A stretch of DNA of 64,000 bases from Bryoerythrophyllum caledonicum (GCA_963971425.1 OZ020519.1:16074028-16138027), one strand, 5' to 3'; shown: positions 31,322-43,400, counted from the stretch's first letter. A program made the numbers and translations. Notes: generated by a model from the letters alone, not told the origin.

Positions 31322-32988
31322 CAGTGGTCAGCACAAGTGTTTGGACAGGACGCTTCCACTTCCAATATGAGCTAGTTTTCTTACGTAACTCACATTCAAG
31401 TTGTAAAAATTTAAACATACAATCACATAGTTACAAAAAACATGTAACATAACATTCATAATAAAAAATGTCAATCAAGAAATCAATCAAAAATAAAACA
31501 CATGATGTGGGTGTCCAATTCTTTATGCAAAAAGTGAAGTGGTTATCTATTTACATTGGAAACAAAGCCATGAGCTACAAAATCAAGCTAAAAACTTGAA
31601 TGTAGAATCATGAGGACTACCTAAAAACTTGAATGTACAATCATAATGACTACCATCGTGTATAGCCACCTTTTGCTTGATAAACATCTGCAGCTCTCTC
31701 AGGCATAGACATGATCAATTTCCTCACGGTATCAATCTCAATGCTATACCAAATTTCTTGCAATTTCTCCCACAAATCCTTCTTGTTAGTGGGTTTCTTC
31801 TTTGACATTCTCATACGACGATCTACTTCATTCCAAAGGTGTTCTATAGGATTCAAGTCAGGAGATTGAGCCGGATGCCAAATTAGTTGAAACTTCTGTG
31901 CTAACAACCAATCTGTAACATACTTAGAAGTATGTTTGGGATCGTTGTCGTGCTGAAAAATAACATTCTCCTCTCCTAAATCATACATGTGTATAGTATT
32001 CATGAGCTCCATCTCCAAAATTTCACGATACACAAACTTATCCATGTTTCCTTCTATAAGACGAAGGTTGCCAATTCCCTCCCAAGTCATACATCCCCAA
32101 ACCATAATGTTTCCACCTCCAAATTTGATAGTAGGTTGCACATGCTGATCTAAAAGATGCTCTCCTCTCTTCCTCCAACAATACTGCCTCCCATCTGAGC
32201 CAAACAAATTGAATTTTGACTCATCTGAAAAAACCACATAACTCCAGTCCATCCAACTTGCATGCCTACACTTCTTTGCCCATGCATATCGACGTGCTTT
32301 GTGTTTCTTTGACAAGAATGGCTTCTTAGTTTTCACTCGTGCTCTCAATCCTTGCCTCTGAAGACATCTTCTAATTGTATCATCACTCAAATCCAATCCT
32401 TGAGATCGCATTTCTCTACCCACTGCTGCAGCTGTACCATTAGATGGTGCATTCAACAACCTTACAACCTCACGATCACCACGTTCATCAAGAATTCGAG
32501 GTCTCCCTTGTGAAGGAGCATCTCTCAAATGACCTCTCATTGTAAACCTCCGCACAATAGCATGGCAAGTGCTTCGAGAGATGCCTAGAACCGCTGAAAT
32601 TTCGGAGTACGAATTCCCTCTCTCATGCATCTGAAGAACTAACTTACGTTCAGCAAGAGTCCTTCTAGGAGCCATAGCTAATCAAGAGCAATCTTATTCA
32701 ATCACAATGTGTCTTGAAATGCAAGAGGTCTCCATAAATACATGTCGATTCTCAAGATTTTTCAGATGCACAACTTGTGTGCATAATGAATTGGACACCC
32801 ATGATTGACACATCATGAACTGCAGCCCATGCAAGTGGCTCAATGTGAATGATGGTACTCTTTCTAGTTTACAAGTGGCTCTTTAGTTATAATTAGCTGA
32901 AAAAATCAGCACCTACCTACCAAACTCGACAAGTGTTACTATTAAATTGAGATTGTAATTACTGTCCGAACACTTCTGCTGACCACTG
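31322..32988 (-). mobile_element. Tc1-type transposon, apparently intact
   Basis: The 1667-bp element has inverted ends, CAGTGGTCAGCACAAGTGTT on the left and the complement of CAGTGGTCAGCAGAAGTGTT on the right. TA dinucleotides flank both ends (31320-31321 and 32989-32990). It contains a full-length transposase gene without stops. All requirements for autonomy that can be seen are present. The right end lies 74 bases before the start codon of the carbonic anhydrase gene. Confidence 0.92.
31650..32675 (-). CDS. Tc1-like DD34E transposase
   Basis: 341 residues, uninterrupted. The N-terminal half has paired helix-turn-helix character (YSEISAVLGISRSTCHAIVRRF, about residues 18-39; then LSDDTIRRCLQRQGL). 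The catalytic triad is D in FSDESKF, D in FQHDNDPKH, and E in SPDLNPIEHLW. I count 34 residues between the second Asp and the Glu, the Tc1 spacing. WGCM and GHLRD-GRP linker motifs are also typical. It cuts and pastes the surrounding element at TA sites. Plant mariner-like elements are more often DD39D, so a DD34E Tc1 element is noteworthy here. Full length and intact TIRs suggest recent activity. Confidence 0.95.
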   Translation of the reverse strand: MAPRRTLAERKLVLQMHERGNSYSEISAVLGISRSTCHAIVRRFTMRGHLRDAPSQGRPRILDERGDREVVRLLNAPSNGTAAAVGREMRSQGLDLSDDTIRRCLQRQGLRARVKTKKPFLSKKHKARRYAWAKKCRHASWMDWSYVVFSDESKFNLFGSDGRQYCWRKRGEHLLDQHVQPTIKFGGGNIMVWGCMTWEGIGNLRLIEGNMDKFVYREILEMELMNTIHMYDLGEENVIFQHDNDPKHTSKYVTDWLLAQKFQLIWHPAQSPDLNPIEHLWNEVDRRMRMSKKKPTNKKDLWEKLQEIWYSIEIDTVRKLIMSMPERAADVYQAKGGYTRW

Positions 32989-33062
32989 TAAATGAGTGGT
33001 AGCAACAAAAGAGTTGCACCAGTTCATTTTGTTTCAGAGTTCCTTCATATTTGCTTGCAACC

Positions 33063-35208
33063 ATGTCGAGCTTCTCCATGACGACTGCTGGATTGCTCGT
33101 GCTTCTGCAGAGTGTCAGCGTGTGCGCCCTGTTGCATGACATTACTTTGGAAGACGGCCAAGATGGTGAGTGTGTGGCTTTTATGTAGCTTATTGTACTA
33201 TCATTCATGGCTACATTTGCAGTTTTTTATATCACTGTCCAAACTAACAAGATGCAAGTTCAAACATGTCAAGGCTTTTGATATTATTTCTGTCAGTATG
33301 ACATGTTTCACTGAACACGTGAGTAGAGAAGAAATTACAAATTGGTCAAAGAGATAGTAATGTGAATATAACCACAATTGTTATGAATATCATCACATGT
33401 TTCAAGGATAATTTTCTAGTGGAACTTGTGTTGTTGCAGCGCACTGGGACTACAGCAATGGGGACCATGGGCCGGCACATTGGGATGAGCTAAACGACGA
33501 GTGGGAGATTTGCAAGTGGGGCGACCAGCAATCGCCCATTTCCCTCACCATGAATGACATGGTGACTGATCCGAGAGTGTCCCGTGTGGTGATCTCAAAC
33601 GATACCGAGGGAATACCTGCAACCATCCTCAACAATGGTCACGCTGTAAATGTAAGGAAGTTTTACAAATCTGTATGTTATCATGTGTGAACCTACTAGT
33701 TTTATGCATCAGTGAAGTTGCCTTGATAAGTAGTTTTAAGTGTCCAATGAAGGATGGCCTCTTAGTTTGCTACATTTGTTTCCAGGTGGAAGTTCAAAGC
33801 TCTCTGGTCCAGGGATATATGACGGTCGATAGATTCTCTCACTTCTTTCTCGAACAGTTCCACTATCACATGCCCAGCGAACACACTATCATGAATCAGA
33901 GGTACTGGTTCAAAGTCCATTTCATTTAAAAAATATGGATTCGACCTAATGACACGGTAACTAATTGTGTGATGATTGTGTTATTTGCAAATTCAACACC
34001 TAGCAAAAGTCTTCTAACCTCTTCTCTTGGTCTACTATGGTAGAGTGTCAAATCCACATCTAGCATGGATAATGCATATGGTTTCCTTGCATAAACTTCG
34101 GACTCAAAACATGCTTCTTGACACTTGGCTAATCCTTTGTTTTGGTTTTTGTCTGAAGATGCTGTTGGCCTTATTCTAGCCAATTTCACATTGATTTCTA
34201 ACCTCTCTTTCCTCTTCTGGTACGGCTATGGAAATAACTCCCGACTTGCTTTTATGGTTGCCCAGCTTCCCCCTTGAACTACACATGGTTTACCGGAGAC
34301 CAGAGTCAGCTCGACGTTCACCTAATACTGCAGTCATCTCCTTTTTGTTCCTTGAAGGCCGAGCGAGTAAATTCTTGGGGCAGGTCTTTCCCTCAAAAAC
34401 CCTCTCAATACACTGCATGATCTCATGGCATCTATGAATGCACTTATGTGTTTCGTTGGTTATTTGATATACACTCTACTCTAACCTCTTTTATGCTACC
34501 ATCAAAGCAAACAAGTGATACTGTCTTTCTACTTATTTCATGTAAGTTTTACCTTTTTACTTGTGCAGTTTTCTAACATCCTGCCATCATATACAACCCC
34601 AATCGAGAAGAAGAGCATCGGCAAAATTTGGCTTCCGGAGATGCGGAGAAACTACGGCCTGTACATGGGCTCCCTCACAACCCCTCCCTGCACAGAAGAT
34701 GTCCTTTGGATCATCAACATGTGGGACGTAAGTTCATCAACATTGCTTTAAGACATGCTATCCTTATTTGATCTGCTTCAATTCCATGTCAATTCAGTTT
34801 TATCTGCTCCTGATTGTCATGATCCAAAACCAAGCAACTTACAAAATCTCTGCTGTCCACCAGTTCCCAACAGTGTCAACGTCTCAGCTGAGTAAGCTCA
34901 AAGCTCCATTGCCACGGCCAGTAAGTGAAACTCCACTAAATTGTCATTTACAATAGGGGTCACCGAAGTGGAGAAAATAGTGCTGGTCGCAATTGCTAGG
35001 TGGCAAATTTATGGACACTGATTGGCTGAGTTGCTAGATGTTTGGGGCTCCTCGATGAAAACCAGCAGCTGATTCAAATATTAGCTTTGAATACCAATTT
35101 TATTAATGAGGGAACTATCTGACCCATGTTTGACTATCTCTGCAGGGCATCACCAATCGCCCAACGTTTTCAAGCACCGGAAGAGGTTTCCAAATGGTTG
35201 CCAAATGA
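33063..35208 (+). CDS. Alpha-type carbonic anhydrase
   Basis: Seven exons, 33063-33165, 33440-33651, 33786-33901, 34266-34383, 34569-34727, 34864-34920 and 35146-35208, give 275 residues with consistent phases. The enzyme interconverts CO2 and bicarbonate. An N-terminal hydrophobic stretch (residues 1-23, ...AGLLVLLQSVSVCALL) looks like a signal peptide, so a secreted or thylakoid-lumen location is likely. Family motifs are HWDYSNGDHGPAHW, CKWGDQQSPI, FHYHMPSEHT (two zinc-binding His), ELHMVY (third zinc His) and GSLTTPPCTEDVLW. All key active-site residues are present. A Tc1-type element sits immediately upstream and may supply or disrupt promoter sequence. The start of exon 6 is the least certain border. 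Confidence 0.9.
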
Positions 35209-36000
35209 GGACATGACGCCACAAGACCTGAAGTCAATGCTCAATGGTTCATTCCATGTATTGTTTGTATGCACAAACTAAAGAAGAACCTGATGGAAAC
35301 ATGACACTAGTATATATGCACTTAACCCTCTAAGGATGAGCATCTAGTATGTAGCGGGTGGAAAGATGCACACGCCGGAATGTAATGCAACGAAAGATGT
35401 ATACACCACATCCTTCAGAAACATATGAAGTAGACCTCTTTGTATGAAATATGTTATCTATGATCATGATACAAAAAACTTCTTTTCAAGCATAGACCTC
35501 AGCAACAACTTGGAGAGAAGCTGTGTCAAAGGCCAATGGCAATAAAAAAAGAAGCAGAGGACTGGGGAAGAGTAGGTTGTCAATATAAAAACAGGCAACC
35601 TGTGATGTATAAAGTTTTTGAACATGATATTGTATCCAGTGTACAAAATGTGCATGGTGTATACAAATGAAAACCAAAAATCCTACCACTCCAGAAATAC
35701 AAATTAGAAAAAAACTGCACATGATCTCAGCTGCACCATATTCATAGAACACAATTCCAAGAGCAACTAATTCCCTCTACACATGCTAAAAAACCTATTC
35801 GCTGCCACTTATCCCACCTGAAACAAGCAAAAAGAAAAGGAACCCTACTTTCATCTTCTAGAAAAGAGCAGGAGAAAGAGAAGTCTATTCTCATGAAAAG
35901 GAGAGATGTATTCTCAAAGAAAAAGTGTGTTCAATTCTCCGAAAAGGAGAGGATCGATCACCTCTTGTGCTGGGATAATAACGATGGTTACGCCATTGAA
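35209..36000. other. Intergenic region downstream of carbonic anhydrase
   Basis: It contains the presumed 3' UTR of the carbonic anhydrase gene and AT-rich sequence. No other feature was seen. Confidence 0.4.
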
Positions 36001-36415
36001 CCTGTGGTGTTTGGTGCTACACCTGCAGAAGAATCGTATTCACAATGAGAGGAAACATCAACGGGAGGATGAATCGAAATCACAAGCCAAGACCGAAAAA
36101 CAGACAGACAGACACAGACACATACACACCCACAGACACACACAGAGAGACAGAAACAGACAGACAGACAACACACAAAGTTCGAGCTCTCCTCATCTTG
36201 GCCACAGTGCTTCCGGAGCATGGGTCCGGACCGAGAACTCTTCGAATTCACAATCAGATAAAACCTTATGGTGCTACAACTGCAGAAGAATCACAAGCCA
36301 AGACCGGTAAACATACAGACAGACACACACAAAGCTCGAGCTCTCATCTTGGCCACACTACTTCCGGAGCATGGATCCGGACCGAGAACTCTTCGACACG
36401 CACGACACCAAAATC
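36000..36415. repeat. Degenerate duplicated repeats and CAGA microsatellite 3' of dehydrin
   Basis: A block containing GGTGCTACACCTGCAGAAG, AATCACAAGCCAAGACCG, a CAGACAGACAGACACA microsatellite, and CTTCCGGAGCATGGGTCCG is repeated once (second copy about 36262-36400). The GCTACAnCTGCAGAAGAATC unit recurs upstream of the dehydrin gene at 37240-37680. Confidence 0.8.
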
Positions 36416-36431
36416 TCTTTTCTATGTGAGT

Positions 36432-36512
36432 GTGTGTATGTGTGTGAGAGAGAGGGAGAGGGAGAGGGAGAGCGAGAGGGAGAGGGAGAGGGAGAGGGAG
36501 AGGGAGAGGACA
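36432..36512. repeat. GA/GAGGGA microsatellite
   Basis: TGTGTGAGAGAGAGGGAGAG and continuing GGGAGA units run up to the 3' end of the dehydrin gene. Long open frames here are artefacts of the simple repeat. Confidence 0.95.
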
Positions 36513-36523
36513 TCACCTCTAAT

Positions 36524-37222
36524 CTAGTACGCGGTGGTGGTGTTGGCAGACTTTCCCTTGGGGCTGTGCAGCTTATCCATGATTTTACTCACAAACCCTT
36601 CCTTCTTCTCGGCATCGTCGCGCGGCCCCTCGTACACATTCCCCTGATGATCACCAAGCACCGCGCCGCCGTGCGCGTTCGTCACCCCCGTCGGCGCTGC
36701 TCCGCCATAGCCCGCGGCGCTAGGGTTAGGATTCGGCAACCCCGTCGCCTGGTTGTGCGTCTCCCGGTGATGATGCGCGTCCGCAAACGGATTCGGCAAC
36801 CCCGTTGGCTGGTTGTGCGTCTCCCGATGATGATGAGCGCCTAATTCGTTTGGGTTCGCGGGATGCGGCCACCCGCCGTGCACCGCGGCGCTCGAGTTCA
36901 CGTTGGTGGCGCCGTTGAAGTCGGGGCTGGCGCTCGGATCGTAGTGCGCGCCTCCCATGACTCCGCCGCCCTGTGCGCGTGTCTGTGCGGGGGCGAGGCC
37001 GTGGCCGACGCCGCTCTTGGCCTTGAGCTTGTCCAGGCAGCCGACGCGCGTGGACTCCGCCGTGCCCGTGGCGGGCGTCGCGTCGCCGTAGACCGGCGTC
37101 CCCGTGTGGTCTGCAGCCTGCTTGTGGCCGCCGAGGAGCCCCTTCACCTTGTCGGCTATCCCGGGCTTCTTCTCTGTCGACACCCCCGGGTGCGTTGTTG
37201 TCGTGTTCCCCTGATTCTCCAT
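36524..37222 (-). CDS. Dehydrin-like LEA protein
   Basis: A single exon of 232 residues, GC-rich relative to its surroundings. Two Lys-rich amphipathic segments match the dehydrin K-segment pattern: EKKPGIADKVKGLLGG (about residues 18-33) and EKKEGFVSKIMDKLH near the C-terminus. Between them the protein is Gly/His/Asn/Pro-rich and hydrophilic, with an internal duplication of HHHRETHNQ(P/A)TGLPNP. Dehydrins are intrinsically disordered and bind membranes and proteins during desiccation, cold or salt stress; His clusters can bind metals. The first ATG is at 37222; just upstream TTGCAG could be the acceptor of a 5' UTR intron. No Ser-rich phospho-segment or typical Y-segment is obvious. Confidence 0.85.
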   Translation of the reverse strand: MENQGNTTTTHPGVSTEKKPGIADKVKGLLGGHKQAADHTGTPVYGDATPATGTAESTRVGCLDKLKAKSGVGHGLAPAQTRAQGGGVMGGAHYDPSASPDFNGATNVNSSAAVHGGWPHPANPNELGAHHHRETHNQPTGLPNPFADAHHHRETHNQATGLPNPNPSAAGYGGAAPTGVTNAHGGAVLGDHQGNVYEGPRDDAEKKEGFVSKIMDKLHSPKGKSANTTTAY

Positions 37223-37239
37223 CACTGCAACAACCTCTA

Positions 37240-37690
37240 GTCACTACCGCAACTGCAGAAGAGCCGGATTCGCAATCAAACGGCGCTGCACCTGCAGAAG
37301 AATCAGAATACTCACAGTCAGTGGAAAAGACTTCACAGACAGTGCTACAACTGCAGGATGATCGATCTCACAATCAAGATGCTAGATACATAGAAGAAAC
37401 ACTACAGTGCTAGAACGAGACTAGACTACAGCTGCAGGAGGATCGATATCACAAGCAAACGAGATATTACGACACTACTAGCACCTGCAGAAAGATGAAG
37501 TTCACAAACAGTCACTGAAGATGGTTCTAAAACTTGCAGCAGGACAGAGAAAAGTTTGATGCTACACCGACGTGTAAGTTGGAATTCTCAATCTGTATCT
37601 ACAGAACGATCGAATTGACAATCTGAAACGGTGTCACTGTGACTGCAGGAAGATCGAAGTTCACTGTATTACGGTGCTGTAGTTTCGAGA
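37240..37690. repeat. Degenerate CTGCAG-unit repeats upstream of dehydrin
   Basis: Six to eight loosely spaced copies of a unit like GTGCTACAACTGCAGGATGATCGAnnTCACAATCA occur here. The same unit occurs downstream of the gene (36010, 36262). It lies in what should be the promoter or 5' UTR of the dehydrin gene. Confidence 0.7.
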
Positions 37691-38020
37691 TGGTTGGAGT
37701 TTTATGTTCGACATGGCTCAAGTTTCAGACTGAGACGAAGGGTGGGTTTTCTGTGAGGGTGCCAAGTGGTTTTTTTGCTCTAGTTTTGTGCCACCTGTGT
37801 TTCATGTAACAAGACTGGGTCCACTGGAATCTTTATTGCTAAACGAACTTACTGTCCATTATACTGATAACTCGTGGGGATGGAATGACTCACCATTCTG
37901 TGGACGTGAAGGCCACTGTCGCATATTATTGAGATTCAGCCTGTGATCTTTCATTCGACGATGAGGGTGAAGGAGTTCACTTTTTCGACTAATCCAGAAT
38001 GATACCCGGTCGCTGCTGTC

Positions 38021-38255
38021 TTAACCTTTTTAACGTCAGTCAGGAACTGTATACACATGCACGTATTTTACTTTGTGGAATACTAAAAATGTATTCAAGT
38101 TTGGCAAGACTTACACCTTTGGATTGAAGATTCTTCAATTATCATCTTTCATTTGGAGGTCATTTCAGTCTTATCATGTTCAAATACAACACCATATAAG
38201 TGTAGAATATTGTGGCCACACGGTGGCACCTTTTGTCGTTTAAAGGTTAACCCCT
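38021..38255. mobile_element. Short TTAA-bounded element, family M2
   Basis: The ends read TTAACCTTTTTAACGTCAG and TTGTCGTTTAAAGGTTAA (imperfect inverted repeat with TTAA outside). The interior (CAAGACTTACACCTTTGG, TTGAAGATTCTTCAA, TCATTTGGAGGTCAT) is shared with 1307-1545 and R2, and with partial copies near 46400-46530 and, inverted, 48276-48375. It has no coding capacity. Confidence 0.65.
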
Positions 38256-38436
38256 GAATGACAAAAGTCCTAATGTGGACTTTTACAAATCTTGGGCATG
38301 TTACCATGGTTGCAATTTTATATTTGCGGTCATTGAAATTCTTTACACATATGGAAGAGGTATGTGGGGATTTTATTTTTATTCTCGTCAGGCTTATAGA
38401 ATGCTATCTTAAATTTGTATCTGTCAAGTGCGAGCA

Positions 38437-38830
38437 TGTGGGGCAACTCCAAAACCTTTTGCTAGGACACTTTATCAAATGTGAGGTTTTTAATACTCGC
38501 AAGTAATATTATTTCCTTTCATAATGTCAAAAAACATTTCTTTGTCTTTAGTGGAAAAATGCATTTTAATCCCAAGGCAACACTTTCACACATTGTCAGG
38601 CAAGGTACCAAAAAAAACTTCTTCTATTTCACATAAAACTTAAATATCTTCATGATTTTTTATTTATTTTTTCCATTACAAGATGTGGTGTAAACCTTCT
38701 TATTGACCATTGAGTTTATCATTCTAAAAACACATGAAGTTCACCAAAAAAAATAAAATTTAAATGAGAATGAATGGGCACTTTTTGAACCTCCATTCTT
38801 TGCACAGTTGTTTTGAATATGCTACACCCC
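38437..38830 (+). repeat. ~385-bp dispersed repeat, second copy
   Basis: Matches 17949-18335 inside the large Mutator-like element, in the same orientation, with many small differences. Confidence 0.8.
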
Positions 38831-38878
38831 TAATAATTTGATGGACAACGACCTAATATCATGATCAACATGATGATA

Positions 38879-39702
38879 TTAACCCCTAAAGGACCAAAGT
38901 CCCCTCGGGGGACATTTTGAGTTTGGGTAGGGTACCACGTTCTCAATTCTAGGCATTATTTTCTGAGATTTTTTTATTCAATGGACAACTTTTGATTAGC
39001 TTTGCGTAGACACAAATTTTGTAGAATTCCGACTTACGGTTGAAAAGTTACAATTTATTTTCACTTACAAATTTACACTTAGTGCAGCAGTTTAGTGCGA
39101 CATATCACAAATACTGTCACTAAACTTTAATAACTTCTAAATTCAATAGAAATTCGAGTTTTTGTCCATTTAAAAGAAAAAAAATGTCTTCTTAGGAAAG
39201 AAAATTGAGATCTTTGCATCGACCGTACGGATTTGTGAATTTCAAAAATTTGAGAAGGATATGATAGATGCAAAATATAAAGTGTATTGTTGATTCTCAG
39301 CACATAGTTGCATTGCACGATTTTTTAGGACATCTTCTACACCTCTTCTACTTCTAAAATTTGGTGCACATGTGCCTAACATGATCCTTTTCAAGTTAAC
39401 ATAATAAATTCACAACTTGTAGTGCAAAAAGTTGTCATAGAAGGTGGTCGAAGTTTGTTGAAGGTGTTTAGTGTGACTTCAGTAAGAGATTATGTCTCAC
39501 TTCAAAGGCTGATATCTTTCAATCTCTGCGGTCAAACTTACCAAAATTTTCACCACACACTCTCATACAACTCTAGTACAAGATCCTACGGTTAAGTTTT
39601 CAGAAAAAAAACGTTTTGTATCATTTCGTGTTGAATGCACTGAAAATTGCAGTTTTGGAGTGATTTTGAGGGGAAAATGTCTTGGTTCTTCAGGCGTTAA
39701 AC
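38879..39702. mobile_element. M1 element, inverted diverged copy
   Basis: Reverse complement of 498-1315, with ends TTAACCCCTAAAGGACC and GGTTCTTCAGGCGTTAA. TTAA is present on both outer sides. It lies upstream of the anoctamin gene. Confidence 0.75.
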
Positions 39703-40441
39703 CTAGACCCGTATTACACAAAATTACTCGATGTTACTGAACGTTATGAGTTCCTCCTCTTCCAATGACAGCGCCTTCGGTAAAGAATTATAAATCGTAT
39801 AATAAATTGTAAAGGATAATGAACATTTATTCTTGTTTTAATTATTTTTATAACTATAAATCATATACTATATACACTTTTAATTGGTTGGCATCACAGC
39901 GCTGGCAGCGCTGAAAGCATTGCGTGATGCAGCGTCCACGCCACGAGGAGCATTATTGACGATCCATGTGGCCAGATTAGTGGACCACACCGACTCCAAG
40001 ATCCGAATTCATGGTTGGATTCCCGGAACTCGAATCATCCGCCGCAATTCGTCGGTCCACAGCCATCGAGACAAACTGGACACAAAAACGCCGCCGTTCT
40101 GGGCTGATATACAGGAAGTTAATCCAGTCGATACCCGCTAGATACTCAGGCAATACCAGTCCAATACCACTGCGATGCTAGGGTGATACTGCGGCAGCTC
40201 CGGGCCGAGAAACCACATCGTCAACCTTCGGTGCACACACTTCGACGCGTTCTTTCTTGTCTAGATCCACTTCGAATCTTGTTTACGTCAGTTACCGCCT
40301 TCGTTCGAGTGCGTGGTGAACTGGAGGTTTTACAAAGCAAGGATGGATGAGTCTAGTGCCGTGTTGAGGAGGTGGATCTCGGGAGTATGAGAGTTCTTTC
40401 GGGGTGATTGTCACTGGTTGAATCTCGCGTTGGAGAGGAGG
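39703..40441. other. Upstream region of the anoctamin gene
   Basis: Base composition turns GC-rich from about 39890, as expected for a promoter and 5' UTR. Short upstream ATGs occur (for example MDESSAVLRRWISGV-stop near 40343). The 85-codon frame at 39884 shows no recognisable domain and I do not call it. Confidence 0.4.
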
Positions 40442-43400
40442 ATGGACTTAGCGCAGGAGGGTGGTCCGGGAACGAGCTTGGCTTTCACTGGCGGCGCTAG
40501 TTGCGGCGCGGATGACTCCTATGAGGACTTGCGGTACGAGGCAGTCGTGGTGTGCTCCGTGGCGGGAGGCAGGAAGTCTGATGAGGATGCGGACGCGGTG
40601 CGGTTCTTGGTGGAGTCGCTCGAGGCTGCAGGGCTGAAGGTGGAAGCCCTCGAAGGAATGGATCACAAGGTCTTCATCAAGGTGAACTTTTCTAGAGTCA
40701 ATCTTCATGTGATGAATCAGTATGATACGAGGTTGATGTTTTCTTTTGTGGTTAGATTGCTGCAACGGAGAAGATCATCGGTCGAGCTGCAGAGACTCTA
40801 CAGCTGAAGAAACTGACAAGTCTAGGTGAGCTTTTGGACCTTCATCTTATAACTGCGGTTTCAGGGTTTTTGATATGATATTTCATGTTTCTCTTTGCGT
40901 TTGGTTGTGTGGATTTTTTCAGGTCTCCAGACTGTGTTCGATTGGGAGCTTCGAGAGTCTTACATGAGGCAGTTGTACGACCAAGCGCTCTTCAGTTGGA
41001 CTGAGCGCTACTATCTCCTCCATTACATAATCCATAGCCTGGTATCTTCTCTCACCAGGAAGAAACCCTAAATTCTCTATTAGCTTCTCTAAAACTCATA
41101 TGGTGTCTGGTAGAGACCTTGTGCCATCACCATCTTCAAGTTCTTAGGTTTGAACATGTGTGGTGAGCTTTCAGTACTTTTCGTGGGCTTTTTGACCAAT
41201 GGATGTAAGTTTGTTTTTTTTGTAGAAACATGAAGCATTTGAGGAGGTTGAGTTCAAGCTCACAAATTCATCCGGCAGGGATGTTTCTGTTGCTCTGGAG
41301 CCGGGCGCTTCGATATTTTCCTCTCTTGAAGAAGCAGGTCTTGTTGTTGACGTTTTCCCATCACATGGTATGAAACCCACATCATTCCTGACTTTAAGTC
41401 TGAATTTTAGGGGATGAACCATTTTCTGATCAGAATGTGTTTCTCAGTTGAACAGACGCGAAAGGATTTGCTACATAGATGGTCTTTGAACTGGTCTGGA
41501 GGAACATCTCAGCCTTTGGACGCAATCTACTCATACTTTGGACCAAAGGTGAAGTTCTTCCTTCAACATGTTCTTCATTCAATAGATTCCTTAGAAGTCT
41601 ATAAGTTAATACAGTTTCCCTTCTGTTCTAACTTGTTACATGTTTAATCTGAATGTTTGAAGCCCTTGTGGTTTGTTCTCACAGATTGCCCTCTATTTCG
41701 CCTTCCTTGAGATGTACACAAAGTGGTTGATATTTCCTGCTGCCACTGGTACCCTTTACTTCCTGATTGACCTGGGGTAAGTGACAGAAGACATGCTTTC
41801 ATGCAAGTATTTCAGGTTAACATGTGTATGCTTGGAATTTTAGCCTTCTAATGCCTGGTCTTTGTACAGGAAATGGAGTCCGGTGATACCTCCACTATCA
41901 GCCGTGACCATGGTGAGTTGGGCAGCATTGTTTCTACAGTTTTGGAAGCGCAAAAACTTATCTATTCTAGAACGGTACTCATAACTAATTCCATGCCTGC
42001 CAAGGACACCTCTCAATTCCGCCCTTGAATTCCATTCCAATTAAAGATCACCTCTCTTGAATGTCTTAATTCTTGGTCACCAACAAAGACTGTTATGAGT
42101 TAGAAGAAGTAACTTCTATGAAGAGCGCGAGTTCTATAACCATAGAGGAAAGAAGGTATACCTTACAACATAGGAGAATAGTGAGAAGGTTTTGGTCTTA
42201 CAACTTGAGATAGTTTAGATGTGTATAGTAATATTTTGTTTTGATCTATGGAGGTTTGGAAGTGTTACGCTTTCTTTCTGAGGGGTTGAATGATAGTGGA
42301 GTAATAAAAGTGTGGGATTACTAAAGCCTCTTTTTTGCAGGTGGGAGTTAAGGTTGGAGGAGGATGAGATTCATGCCAAGATGCCTTGGGACAGTGCAGA
42401 AGACGAACCTTTGATTGAGCAACATGCGCAGTGCCCTCCAGAAACTCTCTCTGGCAAAGGAGTTGGTATTGAACCATCTGCAAAGAGAGCACTCAACATA
42501 GAGGAATGGAAAGACCGGGCCATGATTGTGCGCAACATTGCTGTGGTGTTTCTCGCTGTGACGCTCTTCCAGATCCCCTTCGAGCTTCTGTACGCAGCTT
42601 TCAACCAACGATCCACAAACACAGTCACCAAGTATGTTGTCCATGTTCACATTCCCTTCCATCTCCTACTTGCATCTCATTCCTACTCTCTTGTTTTCCA
42701 TCACTACTTGTGAAGATGGTAGCTGAAATTATGGAGCAGTGCTTCAGGGTGGTCGAAGAACCGCAGCTGAATTTGAGTGTGGCTTTTGGTAGTGATTTTG
42801 TGTTAGTGCTTCTTTCTAATACCATCAGATAATCTTCCCTTGTGTGATCAGGTTGTTCTCCATGAGCTGTTATCTCTTCTGCATACAAAAATTCAAAGTG
42901 ATTGGCGGTAAGTTGGCGGTTCGCCTGAACAGGTCCCAAGCCCATGTCAGCTCTGAGGCTGCAGCTGATAGCCTTATTTACAAGGTACTTGCACCTAGCT
43001 CCGGCTTTGAATTTTGCTTGGAAACCTAGAAGCAGGTACTAACAAACTCTCACTGACTGGTGCCTTTTAGGTGTTCTGGATTTACTTTGTGCAATCTTAT
43101 ATTGGAGTCTTCTACCAAGCTTTTGTGCTGCAAGACTTCAAGCTCCTCCGCCGGACTCTCATCGACCGCATGCTGATGGCACAGGTCTGCAAACTCAGCT
43201 GTTTTGTACCTAATATATAAGAAATCATGGTTAAAAATATCACTGCGATTCTTTTGACCACCCTGAATTGCAGTCACAAAACAATCGCAGAGTTTTATTA
43301 TATTTGCAGTAGGTATGAATATACCATTGGTATGTAATGCAGCGTCAGTGGAAGTGTTTCTTGAAGTCCTTTCCAACAATATATTGCACAACAGTAGCTA

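Noticed and set aside
33926-34189. Antisense 87-codon frame in a carbonic anhydrase intron as a retrotransposon piece
   Set aside because: No RT, RNase H or integrase motif could be recognised, and there are no repeat boundaries.
35906-36844. Plus-strand frames across the CAGA and GA microsatellites and the dehydrin gene
   Set aside because: They are low-complexity translations and shadows of the dehydrin gene. The minus strand has clear K-segments.
39884-40141. 85-codon frame upstream of anoctamin
   Set aside because: It lacks splice continuity to the anoctamin frame and has no domain. It likely reflects GC-rich 5' sequence.
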